A program made the translations under genes and the position numbers. Shown here piece after piece: positions 26,001-33,662 of a stretch of 64,000 bases of DNA. The stretch comes from Arthrobacter echini (lineage in GTDB: Bacteria > Actinomycetota > Actinomycetes > Actinomycetales > Micrococcaceae): positions 372,001 through 436,000 of the forward strand of contig NZ_VSLD01000003.1 of assembly GCF_008107445.1 (NCBI RefSeq), read 5' to 3'. Numbering within the stretch: the stretch's first letter is position 1; each line of letters begins with the position of its first letter. The notes under the pieces are model-generated. The model did no database searches, was not told the origin of the DNA, and was given only the letters and a program-made list of their open reading frames with translations.

Positions 26001-26037
26001 GCTCGAACTTCAGGCTCGAACTCTAGGCTCGAACTCT
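25999..26037. repeat. Three tandem 13-bp repeats between operon genes
   Basis: AGGCTCGAACTTC is followed by two copies of AGGCTCGAACTCT with no spacer. The first unit begins inside the stop codon of the acyl-CoA dehydrogenase, and the array fills half of the 81-bp gap before the CoA-transferase gene. It is the only sizeable gap in an otherwise tightly packed operon. Confidence 0.9.
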
Positions 26038-26081
26038 CCCGTGAATCCCGGGCGACAGCGGACAGCAGCGAAGGAGGCGCA

Positions 26082-26879
26082 GTGATCAACAAGGTGCTCG
26101 ACAGTGCGGAGGAGGCCGTCGCGGACATCCCCGACGGCGCATCCCTGGCCGTCGGAGGCTTCGGGCTCTGCGGCATCCCCGTGGCGCTCATCGACGCCCT
26201 GCATGCGCAGGGTACAGCGGAGCTGGAGACGATCAGCAACAACTGCGGTGTGGACGGTTGGGGCCTCGGGAGGCTGCTCTCCGATCACCGGATCCGCCGG
26301 ACCATCAGCTCCTATGTGGGGGAGAACAAGGAGTTCGCCCGCCAGTACCTCTCCGGTGAGCTCGAGGTGGAACTCACCCCGCAGGGCACGCTCGCCGAGA
26401 AGCTCCGTGCGGGCGGTGCCGGGATTCCTGCCTTCTACACGACGGCGGGCGTCGGTACCCAGGTCAGCGAGGGCGGATTGCCGCAGCGGTACGACGCCGA
26501 GGGCCACGTGGCCCTCGCCTCGAAGCCCAAGGAGGTGCGCACGTTCGACGGCGTGGACTACGTGCTCGAGGAGTCGGTGCGCCCCGACTATGCGCTGGTC
26601 CATGCCTGGAAGGGCGACCGCCACGGCAATCTGGTCTTCCACGCCACGGCGATGAACTTCAATCCGCTCTGCGCCCAGGCCGGGAGGATCACGATCGCCG
26701 AGGTCGAGGAGCTCGTGGAGCTGGGGGAGCTCGATCCCGCCGAGGTCCACACGCCGGGCATCTTCGTGCAGCGCGTCGTCGTCGCCCCCGAGGTGGAGAA
26801 GCGCATCGAGAAGCGGACCGTCTCCCTCCACGGCGCCCCCGATCCGCAGGCCGGCCTGAACGCACCCGAAGGAGCATGA
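26082..26879 (+). CDS. scoA: 3-oxoacid CoA-transferase subunit A
   Basis: Subunit A (265 aa) with ScoB forms a transferase that moves CoA from succinyl-CoA to acetoacetate, recovering the acetoacetate released at the end of leucine breakdown. The GTG has AAGGAGG 6 nt upstream. The family pattern is clear: [19 protein letters not shown] near residue 28, [15 protein letters not shown] near 53, [17 protein letters not shown] near 111 and the [21 protein letters not shown] segment near 170. It is longer than the E. coli AtoD-type subunit (about 220 aa) but normal for the Sco family. It overlaps scoB by 4 nt. Confidence 0.92.
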   Translation: MINKVLDSAEEAVADIPDGASLAVGGFGLCGIPVALIDALHAQGTAELETISNNCGVDGWGLGRLLSDHRIRRTISSYVGENKEFARQYLSGELEVELTPQGTLAEKLRAGGAGIPAFYTTAGVGTQVSEGGLPQRYDAEGHVALASKPKEVRTFDGVDYVLEESVRPDYALVHAWKGDRHGNLVFHATAMNFNPLCAQAGRITIAEVEELVELGELDPAEVHTPGIFVQRVVVAPEVEKRIEKRTVSLHGAPDPQAGLNAPEGA

Positions 26880-27529
26880 GCATGGCACTGACGCGCAACG
26901 AACTCGCCGCCAGGGTGGCGCAGGAGCTGGAGAACGGCCAGTACGTCAATCTGGGGATCGGCATGCCCACGCTGATCCCGAACTACATCCCCGACGGCGT
27001 GGAGGTGGTGCTGCACTCGGAGAACGGCATTCTCGGCGTGGGGCCCTACCCGACGGAGGAGGAGCTTGATCCGGATCTGATCAATGCCGGCAAGGAAACC
27101 GTCACCGCCAACGCCGGGGCGGCATTCTTCGATTCGGCGGCGTCCTTCGGCATGATCCGGGGAGGGCACGTGGACGTCGCCGTCCTCGGTGCCATGGAGG
27201 TGGCGCAGAACGGCGACCTGGCCAACTGGATGGTGCCAGGCAAGATGGTCAAGGGCATGGGCGGGGCCATGGATCTGGTGTTCGGCGCCAAGCGCGTGAT
27301 CGTGATGATGGAGCACGTGGACCGCTCCGGACGCCCCAAGATCCTCGAGGCCTGCTCGCTGCCGCTGACCGGCAAGGGCTGCGTCGACAGGATCGTCACC
27401 GATCTCGCCGTGATCGACGTCGGGCCGGATGGCCTCGTGCTGCGCGAGACCGCACCGGGTGTCTCTGCGGACGACGTCGTAGCCGCCACGGGAGCGCCCC
27501 TGCGGATCGAGCTCGAGGCGAGGGCGTGA
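26876..27529 (+). CDS. scoB: 3-oxoacid CoA-transferase subunit B
   Basis: Subunit B (217 aa) carries the catalytic Glu that forms the glutamyl-CoA thioester, seen in [13 protein letters not shown] near residue 45. Other family segments are [17 protein letters not shown] near residue 22 and [24 protein letters not shown] near 130. Start is the ATG overlapping the scoA stop; a second ATG two codons on is possible and has a better-spaced ribosome binding site (GAAGGAG). It overlaps the MaoC gene by 4 nt. Confidence 0.93.
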   Translation: MSMALTRNELAARVAQELENGQYVNLGIGMPTLIPNYIPDGVEVVLHSENGILGVGPYPTEEELDPDLINAGKETVTANAGAAFFDSAASFGMIRGGHVDVAVLGAMEVAQNGDLANWMVPGKMVKGMGGAMDLVFGAKRVIVMMEHVDRSGRPKILEACSLPLTGKGCVDRIVTDLAVIDVGPDGLVLRETAPGVSADDVVAATGAPLRIELEARA

Positions 27530-28056
27530 GCGACGCTCCTGGACAGGACACCCAGGAGACTGGTTCCACCCGGGACGTCATCGTGCAGCGCGGACTGTAC
27601 GTCGACGAGCTCGAGGTCGGCGCTGTGTACGCGCACCGGCCGGGGCGCACGCTGACCGAGGCCGACAACGTCCTGTTCACCACGCTCACCATGAACACGC
27701 AGGCGCTGCACCTCGACGCCGCGTGGTCCGCGGAGCAGCCGTTCGGGCAACGGCTGGTCAACTCCATGTTGACCCTGGCGACGCTCGTGGGACAGTCGGT
27801 CTCGCAGCTCACGCAGGGCACCATCGTGGCGCAGCTCGGACTGACCGACGTCGTCTTCCCGAAGCCGCTGTTCCACGGCGACACCCTGTACACGCAGACG
27901 GAGATCACCGGGGTGCGGCCGTCGTCGTCGCGCCCGGGGCAGGGGATCGTCTCCATGGCGCACACCGGGCGGAACCAGCACGGCGACGTCGTGGCGACTG
28001 CAACCCGCTCGGTGCTCATGTGGTCCTCGTCGGCGCAGCAGGACGGCGCATCGTGA
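27526..28056 (+). CDS. MaoC-family (R)-type enoyl-CoA hydratase
   Basis: The 176-aa protein has the hot-dog fold of MaoC hydratases: [34 protein letters not shown] at residues 31-64, with the Asp and His expected at the active site, then [17 protein letters not shown] and [20 protein letters not shown]. In this cluster the expected step is hydration of 3-methylglutaconyl-CoA, normally done by a crotonase (LiuC/AUH). The Mycobacterium gene in the same context is Rv2499c, linked to itaconyl-CoA/methylglutaconyl-CoA hydration. GTG start overlaps scoB; the stop overlaps the lyase gene by 4 nt. Substrate is inferred from context. Confidence 0.88.
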   Translation: MSDAPGQDTQETGSTRDVIVQRGLYVDELEVGAVYAHRPGRTLTEADNVLFTTLTMNTQALHLDAAWSAEQPFGQRLVNSMLTLATLVGQSVSQLTQGTIVAQLGLTDVVFPKPLFHGDTLYTQTEITGVRPSSSRPGQGIVSMAHTGRNQHGDVVATATRSVLMWSSSAQQDGAS

Positions 28057-28892
28057 GCCGCGGCGTCCTGGGCCCGGCCCTGCTCTTCTGCCCTGCCGAC
28101 CGGCCCGAGCGCTACGCCAAGGCGGCCGAGCGGGCCGATACCGTGATCCTCGATCTGGAGGACGCCGTAGCTCCCGCTGCCAAGGCCGCCGCGCGGGATG
28201 CTCTCGTGGAGTCCGCGCTGGAGGAGTCTCCGCTGGACCCCTCGCGAACGGTCGTGCGGGTCAATCCCGTGGGGACACCGGAGTTCGCGCTCGACTGCGA
28301 GGCTGTCCGTCAGACCGCCTACCGCACCATCATGCTCGCCAAGACGGAGGCCGCAGCCGATGTAGCAGCGCTCCGTGAGGCCCTCGGAGATGTTGACGTC
28401 ATTGCTCTGTGCGAGACGGCGCGGGGCATTGTCGAGGCTGTGTCGATCGCTCGGGCGGAGGGTGTTACGGCACTCATGTGGGGTGCGGAGGATCTCGTGG
28501 CCTCCCTCGGGGGGACCTCGAGCCGTACTGCGTCGGGAGCCTATCGTGCGGTGGCGCTCCACGCGCGGTCGCAGGTACTGCTCGCGGCGGGCGCTGCAGG
28601 CAAACAGGCGATGGATGCGGTGTACGTGGACATCGCGGACACTGCAGGGCTGAAGGAGGAGGCCGACGACGCCGTCGCCTCAGGATTCGGGTCGAAGGCC
28701 TGTATCCATCCCGGTCAGGTCGCGACGATCCGTGCAGCTTTCGCGCCGACCGACGACGAGGTTGAGCATGCCAGGGCCCTGCTTGCGGCTGCGAAGCACG
28801 AGCGTGGCGTGTTCACCTACGAGGGCAGGATGGTCGACGAGCCGATCCTGCGGCATGCCCGCAGTGTCGTGGCGCGGGCTGGGGCGCTCTAG
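28053..28892 (+). CDS. CitE-like beta-hydroxyacyl-CoA lyase (HpcH/HpaI family)
   Basis: The 279-aa TIM-barrel, magnesium-dependent lyase carries TVILDLEDAVAPAAK near residue 29, the VVRVNPVGTPEF Arg motif near 68, IALCETARGIVEA with the metal-binding Glu near 117, LMWGAEDLVASLGG near 140, and the FGSKACIHPGQV ending. The Mycobacterium counterpart Rv2498c (CitE) is reported as a bifunctional lyase cleaving HMG-CoA and citramalyl-CoA, for leucine and itaconate use. That role fits here, since no classical HMG-CoA lyase gene is present in the cluster. It is the last gene of the operon; a 115-bp gap follows. Confidence 0.88.
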   Translation: MSRGVLGPALLFCPADRPERYAKAAERADTVILDLEDAVAPAAKAAARDALVESALEESPLDPSRTVVRVNPVGTPEFALDCEAVRQTAYRTIMLAKTEAAADVAALREALGDVDVIALCETARGIVEAVSIARAEGVTALMWGAEDLVASLGGTSSRTASGAYRAVALHARSQVLLAAGAAGKQAMDAVYVDIADTAGLKEEADDAVASGFGSKACIHPGQVATIRAAFAPTDDEVEHARALLAAAKHERGVFTYEGRMVDEPILRHARSVVARAGAL

Positions 28893-28995
28893 CTCCCGCG
28901 GGGCTCGCGTGATGGACGGGACCGGGCGTTCGAGGACAGTAGCCCGAGCGAATGGCGCGGTGCTGACCTTGCGTGTGTGTCACGAACGGCTCGCT

Positions 28996-29001
28996 TAGGG
29001 T
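28996..29001 (+). promoter_or_regulatory. Leaderless-type promoter -10 for the 354-aa protein gene
   Basis: TAGGGT (TANNNT) ends 6 nt before the ATG at 29008, so transcription would start at or next to the A of the start codon, the classic actinobacterial leaderless layout. This agrees with the absence of a good ribosome binding site. No -35 with proper spacing was found (TTGCGT at 28969 is 21 bp away). Confidence 0.5.
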
Positions 29002-29007
29002 GGGGCG

Positions 29008-30072
29008 ATGATCACGGATGCTGAGGTCTTGCTGGCAGGACCCCGCGGACGGCGGTTGTGCCTGGAACTGGTCATGGAGATGAGTTCCGAGATCAGGTCT
29101 GCCGCGTTCTGGCTCGCGCACGACCTGGACCCGGGGAAGGGGACGTCCCGGGTGATGCTGACTGCCACCGCCGACGGCATCGACGATCCGTTGCCGACAC
29201 CGTCCATGACGGACTTCGTAACCGTTGTGGGCTCGCTCGACGTGGCGCGGGTGGACGGCGAGCTCCTCGACCGGGCGCTGGCCCAGGCGGTGAATACATC
29301 CCGTCCGTGGCAGGAGCCGGACGGGGGGGACGTCCTCGCGGGCCTCCCCGAGGTCAGGAACGCTCTTGCCCCTGTTGCCCGACGCCTGGTGGCGCTGCCG
29401 TCCACACAGTGGTGGGCGCAGGGCAGGCAGATCGAGCAGTGGGCCATCGATTGGCGATCACCCGACGATCGTGCACCGCTGGGGAGAAATCCGGCCCAGC
29501 TGCTCTCGACCTGGGCGCGCGCCGCACGGGTCGAGGAGGTCCGTGCAGAGAAGGAAAGACCGCGTGACCCCGGGGCTTTCTGGTCAGGTACGTGGTGGTC
29601 GATCCCGGACGGGGCCCTGCAGTCGGTCGGACGGATACCGCTGGGTCTGGACCTGATCGAGGACTCGTTCGGCTGGGAGCACGCCACGACGATCCCGCTT
29701 CGTGGGGTCGGCCGGACCTACGAGATCCGGGGCGAGGACGACTGGGTGTCACTGTGTCGTGCCTACCCCCTGGAGGTCACTGCCTCCCGGCGGCACGACT
29801 GGTTCCGCTGTACCGGGCGCGACGGCGCATGGGTGATCCCGGACTGGGAGAAGGTTGCCCAGCAGTGGGACGCCGTGCACCTGACGGCTCTGGCCTATCT
29901 CGGCAGCGCGAACCGTGCATTGCAGGTGGACGTGGATACGGCGACGGTCATCGCTGGGTGGAACCCCGACACGACGATCTGGCTGACGGACTCCGCACAG
30001 GAGTGGGTCGGCCCTCGACGGCAGTGGCGACGTCCTACCTATCAGGACCCCTGGGACAGAGTCGATGCCTGA
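29008..30072 (+). CDS. Hypothetical protein, 354 aa, unrecognised
   Basis: No known domain was recognised. The protein is soluble-looking with no signal peptide or membrane helix and is unusually tryptophan-rich, especially in the C-terminal half (for example FWSGTWWSIPDG near residue 190, DSFGWEHATTIPLRG near 218, HDWFRCTGRDGAWVIPDWEKV near 265). The N-terminal half is mixed helix and includes IEQWAIDWRSPDD. The C-terminal part could be a beta-rich ligand-binding or immunity-like fold; that is speculation. It is translated from an ATG with no Shine-Dalgarno and a leaderless-type promoter. Codon use matches neighbouring genes. It lies between the leucine operon and two minus-strand genes with no evident functional link. 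Confidence 0.75.
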   Translation: MITDAEVLLAGPRGRRLCLELVMEMSSEIRSAAFWLAHDLDPGKGTSRVMLTATADGIDDPLPTPSMTDFVTVVGSLDVARVDGELLDRALAQAVNTSRPWQEPDGGDVLAGLPEVRNALAPVARRLVALPSTQWWAQGRQIEQWAIDWRSPDDRAPLGRNPAQLLSTWARAARVEEVRAEKERPRDPGAFWSGTWWSIPDGALQSVGRIPLGLDLIEDSFGWEHATTIPLRGVGRTYEIRGEDDWVSLCRAYPLEVTASRRHDWFRCTGRDGAWVIPDWEKVAQQWDAVHLTALAYLGSANRALQVDVDTATVIAGWNPDTTIWLTDSAQEWVGPRRQWRRPTYQDPWDRVDA

Positions 30073-30148
30073 GACGAGTTCGTCCTCGGCCCGTCCTGCG
30101 GGTGGACACTCGGGAGGACATCGTTCGTCCGGCGCCGGGCCGACCGAT

Positions 30149-30337
30149 TCACGAGGTGTAGCGCGTTCCGCCGTCGTACCGTGTCCCGACCACCCAGCTG
30201 AAATAGCTGACTCCATTCCCGAATCGACCCTGGATCTCATCAGCCAGCGCTGCCGCCTCAGCTTCGGTCTCGAAGACTCCCAGCACAGTATTGTCCGGCG
30301 TATCGTCGTGGCACACGATCCACACCGTTCGGCTCAT
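30149..30337 (-). CDS. Small hypothetical protein, 62 aa
   Basis: The ORF reads as a compact alpha/beta mini-protein: strand (VWIVCHDD), turn, strand (TVLGVFETEAEAA), helix (ALADEIQGRFG), strand (SYFSWVVGTRYD). The alternation of hydrophobic residues and the normal GC bias at third positions support a real gene. No ribosome binding site is obvious. It is only 20 bp from the DUF222-HNH stop and in the same direction. Function unknown; similar short DUF-type proteins act as small binding partners, but nothing here shows that. Confidence 0.6.
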   Translation of the reverse strand: MSRTVWIVCHDDTPDNTVLGVFETEAEAAALADEIQGRFGNGVSYFSWVVGTRYDGGTRYTS

Positions 30338-30357
30338 GCCCTGAGCGTAAGTGCTGC

Positions 30358-32094
30358 TCAGAAGGGCGGCAGTGGGATGGTTTCGGGGAGATGCTCCGTG
30401 CGCGTCGCGACAGACAGGTTTTGCAGTATGCGCGCTGTGGCAGACACTCCGGGTTCTGTCGGCGGTGGCTCGGGCGGCGTCGTGTAGGTGCGGCCACCCG
30501 GTGAAAGCCAGGTCAGCGCACCGTCGGGATCCGGCGTCGGGGTCCAGTCCGTCTGGTGCTTGAGCATGTGGTGCCGTTTACATGCGGGGTAGAGATTCTC
30601 TGCACTGGTCGAACCATCGTGGGCCCACGCCAGCAGATGATCGAGATCGCACTGACTGGCCGGACGCGAACACCCGTAGAAGCTGCAGGTCTTTTCCCGC
30701 ACCTGGACCCAGGTTCGGAGGTCCTCGCTCGGCCGGTATCGTGTGCGGTCCAGACCGAGGACCGCTCCGGTGTAGGGGTGGGTGAGCAGGCGCATCCAGG
30801 AGGTGGCCTCTGCGGCGAGCTTCCGGGCTGCGTCGGCGGGGATCGGACCGTAGCCCTCGAGTTCCGCTGGCTCATCAGTGAGACCCATGAGGGAGAACAC
30901 AGGGACGGTGACAATGATCTTCGCCGACTGCGACCTGGACACCTGTTCTGCGCTGGTGCTGGCGGTAGAGGTTGCGTGTGCAGAGCCACGTGGGTCAAGC
31001 AGCATGCCTGCCAGGACATCGGCCCTCAGCTGTGCCAGGGTGCGAGGATCGTCCGGCGCCCGAAGACTACGGGCAACAGCATCGACCGAGGTATGGATCG
31101 TCAGTGCCTGCTCGGCGGGCAGATAGGCGCTCAGCCACGCCATGCCGTCACGATCCGGCTCGAAGACCACGCACCTGTCGGACTCCGCCCTGACCCGACG
31201 CGCGAGCAACGTCTCCGGGTGGAGCCTCTCACGGAGGCGCCGGCATCGCGCCGTCAGTCGAGGCCGGTTGAGGTCTCCCGCCACCTGCAGGATCTCGGAC
31301 TCGAACGCGTGTACGGCGTCATCCGGCAGGGTGCGGGACTGCTCGACGACGACCGAGGCCCGTGAGGTACAGATGGTGCCCTTCTCCAGAGCAGCCAGAG
31401 TATTCGTCAGCTCGCCGGTCAGGGTCAGTGACTCCGAGACGACGCGGGCGGCGGCACCCTCCGACAGCTTGAGCAGTGCTGCCGTCTCGGCGACCGTCTC
31501 GGTCAATGCCAGGGACGAGGATGTGCCGGACCAGGAATGGTGCTCGGGGCTACTGAAGGAGTGGACCTTCGCGATCAGGCGTGCTCGTTGAGCAGCGGCC
31601 CATGACGCCAGCCGATCTGCTGCACGCAGCAGATCGAGGGTCCTTGCGAGACTGGAGGGATTGCCCGCGAAGGAATCCTGCAACAGGCCCACGAGTCCAG
31701 CGGGCGACGCTTCCTCGACACGGGCACGAGCGTGCTCCTCGGAACTCGCGGAATCAGACCCCGCCCCTTCCGACCGACGGCCACCGGAGTCTGGTGCCTC
31801 CCATCGAGCGCAATCGCTCGCTGCAACATCGGATCGTGCTGCACCGAAATCCCTGGCATCAGACCCTGCACGATCGGGCGCTGAGATGCCGTCCCGTGAC
31901 CCACAACGGTAGGCAGTATCGGGCCCGCAAACGGCGGCCCAGATCACACCGAGATCCTCAGCGCCGAATCGTGGATCGTCAGTCACGTTCCGGTACGCGG
32001 ACTCGAGGGCCGCCTCGTACGAATCCGCAGGCCATTCCCAGTTCGCCTCGTCGTAGGCGTCCTCGGTGGTCAGCGTTGCCGGTCCTGTGGACAT
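30358..32094 (-). CDS. DUF222-HNH endonuclease-like protein (13E12 type)
   Basis: The 578-aa protein has the DUF222 helical region (about residues 130-400: LARTLDLLRAADRLASWAAAQRARLIAKVHSF and SEGAAARVVSESLTLTGELTNTLAALEKG). A C-terminal HNH nuclease motif follows: CSFYGCSRPASQCDLDHLLAWAHDG with the second half NLYPACKRHHMLKH near residue 520. An unusual spacer of about 60 residues rich in Ser, Asp, Ala and Arg (residues 65-125) interrupts the N-terminus. This family is multicopy in Micrococcaceae and Mycobacteria (13E12 repeat proteins); some copies behave like mobile or selfish genes. No flanking repeats, intron or recombinase were seen. Biological role is unknown. The region 32095-32390 upstream holds only the divergent promoters. 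Confidence 0.9.
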   Translation of the reverse strand: MSTGPATLTTEDAYDEANWEWPADSYEAALESAYRNVTDDPRFGAEDLGVIWAAVCGPDTAYRCGSRDGISAPDRAGSDARDFGAARSDVAASDCARWEAPDSGGRRSEGAGSDSASSEEHARARVEEASPAGLVGLLQDSFAGNPSSLARTLDLLRAADRLASWAAAQRARLIAKVHSFSSPEHHSWSGTSSSLALTETVAETAALLKLSEGAAARVVSESLTLTGELTNTLAALEKGTICTSRASVVVEQSRTLPDDAVHAFESEILQVAGDLNRPRLTARCRRLRERLHPETLLARRVRAESDRCVVFEPDRDGMAWLSAYLPAEQALTIHTSVDAVARSLRAPDDPRTLAQLRADVLAGMLLDPRGSAHATSTASTSAEQVSRSQSAKIIVTVPVFSLMGLTDEPAELEGYGPIPADAARKLAAEATSWMRLLTHPYTGAVLGLDRTRYRPSEDLRTWVQVREKTCSFYGCSRPASQCDLDHLLAWAHDGSTSAENLYPACKRHHMLKHQTDWTPTPDPDGALTWLSPGGRTYTTPPEPPPTEPGVSATARILQNLSVATRTEHLPETIPLPPF

Positions 32095-32390
32095 ACTTCA
32101 TTCGATCACCCGGCACCGACAAAATAGCCGTCCGGCAGGAGGTTCTCCAGGGCCGGATGTGGAAACAGTTTCTCCGGTCATCGACCGGACGAAGGGCGGC
32201 TCGTCACGTGTGTGGCCGTCTCGGTGTGTGCGTGCGTGCCGTCCCTGTAGCCGCCAGTACTTCCCGGTGAGTGCATCGGTCGGAAGGAGAACCACCTCTT
32301 CCGCGCTCAGCCCACCACCCTGGAGGAGCGGCCATGCACGCCCCCGCCCGCGTAGGGGTGAGTGCCAGGCGACTGCGGGATACTGGGGTC
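32095..32390. other. Intergenic region between DUF222-HNH and dxr
   Basis: This 296-bp divergent region shows no convincing gene. It holds a strong Shine-Dalgarno (GGAGGAG, 32322-32328) before an alternative dxr ATG at 32334, and GATACT at 32379-32384 placed for a leaderless dxr mRNA. A slightly lower-GC stretch at 32095-32175 probably carries the DUF222 gene promoter. Confidence 0.5.
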
Positions 32391-33662
32391 ATGGATTTCA
32401 GCAACCCCACCCGTGACCACCGACGTGTCTCGATCCTCGGGTCCACGGGGTCGATCGGCACCCAGGCCCTCGACGTCATCGCCGCCGCACCCGATCGGTT
32501 CAGTGTCGCCGGACTCAGCGCAGGCGGACGTCAGCTGGATCTCCTCGCCCGGCAGTCCGTGGCCGTCCGTGCCCCGGCGGTCGGGGTGGCCCAGGGCTCG
32601 GAGACAGACCTCGAGCAAGCGATCGGCGCGGCAGCCGATGCTGCCGGGATCAGTGGGTACGCTCCTCAGCTGTTCACCGGGCCCGGCGCCGCGGCAGCCG
32701 TCGCCTCCTGGCCCGGCGCCGACGTCGTCCTCAACGGGATCACCGGATCGATCGGACTGGAGCCCACCCTCGCGGCGCTCGCAGCCGGGCACCTGCTGGC
32801 CCTGGCCAACAAGGAGTCGCTGATCGCAGGCGGCGCCCTCGTCCGCGCGGCAGCAGCTCCAGGGCAGCTGGTCCCAGTGGACTCCGAGCACTCGGCCATC
32901 GCCCAGGCACTGCGCGGCGGCACGCCGGACGAGGTGGACCGGCTGGTCCTGACGGCCTCGGGCGGCCCGTTCCGCGGCATGACGCGAGCCCAACTCCAGG
33001 ACGGCACACCGGCGCAGGCCGTGGCACACCCCACCTGGGACATGGGTCGGGTCATCAGCACCAACTCAGCGTCCATGGTCAACAAGGCCCTTGAGGTCAT
33101 CGAGGCACATCTGCTGTTCGACATCCCGCTGGAGCGCATCGACGTCGTCGTCCACCCGCAGTCCATGATCCACTCGATGGTCCAGTTCGTGGACGGCTCC
33201 ACGCTGGCGCAGGCCTCACCGCCCGACATGCGCCTGCCCATCGCCCTGGGCATCGGCTGGCCGTTCCGCGTTCCCGGATCAGCGAAGGCCTGCGACTGGT
33301 CCCAGCCCGCCGCCTGGCAGTTCGAACCCCTGGACGAGGACGCCTTCCCAGCGATCACCCTGGCCAAACGGGCAGCTGCCGAGGGTGGCACTCGCATGGC
33401 CGTTTTCAACGCCGCGAACGAGGAGGCCGTCGACGCCTTCCACAGCGGACTCATCGGGTTCACGGACATCGTCGATACGGTCGCCGCCGTCGTCGAGGAC
33501 CAGCGCGCCCTCGGGAGCGCAGCAACCGACCGGGAACTGACGCTCGATGCCGTCCTCGAGGCCGAGCGCTGGGCACGGACGAGGGCGCGGATCCGTTGTG
33601 GTGTGGAGGTATCGCCGCAGGGTGCGGCAGCAGGCTCGCCAGGCCAGAAGGAAGACTCGTGA
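32391..33662 (+). CDS. dxr: 1-deoxy-D-xylulose 5-phosphate reductoisomerase
   Basis: Dxr (423 aa) is the first committed enzyme of the MEP pathway, converting DXP to MEP with NADPH. Motifs: VSILGSTGSIGTQALDVIAAAPDRF (NADPH site, residues 12-36), ALANKESLIAGG near 137, and the metal/substrate loop VDSEHSAIAQAL near 163, ASGGPFRGM near 190, HPTWDMGRVISTNSASMVNKALEVIEAHLLF near 215. Two starts compete. ATG 32391 has GATACT exactly 6 nt upstream, a leaderless layout, and gives a normal N-terminus. ATG 32334 has a strong GGAGGAG and adds 19 residues. The stop overlaps the protease GTG by 4 nt. Confidence 0.96.
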   Translation: MDFSNPTRDHRRVSILGSTGSIGTQALDVIAAAPDRFSVAGLSAGGRQLDLLARQSVAVRAPAVGVAQGSETDLEQAIGAAADAAGISGYAPQLFTGPGAAAAVASWPGADVVLNGITGSIGLEPTLAALAAGHLLALANKESLIAGGALVRAAAAPGQLVPVDSEHSAIAQALRGGTPDEVDRLVLTASGGPFRGMTRAQLQDGTPAQAVAHPTWDMGRVISTNSASMVNKALEVIEAHLLFDIPLERIDVVVHPQSMIHSMVQFVDGSTLAQASPPDMRLPIALGIGWPFRVPGSAKACDWSQPAAWQFEPLDEDAFPAITLAKRAAAEGGTRMAVFNAANEEAVDAFHSGLIGFTDIVDTVAAVVEDQRALGSAATDRELTLDAVLEAERWARTRARIRCGVEVSPQGAAAGSPGQKEDS

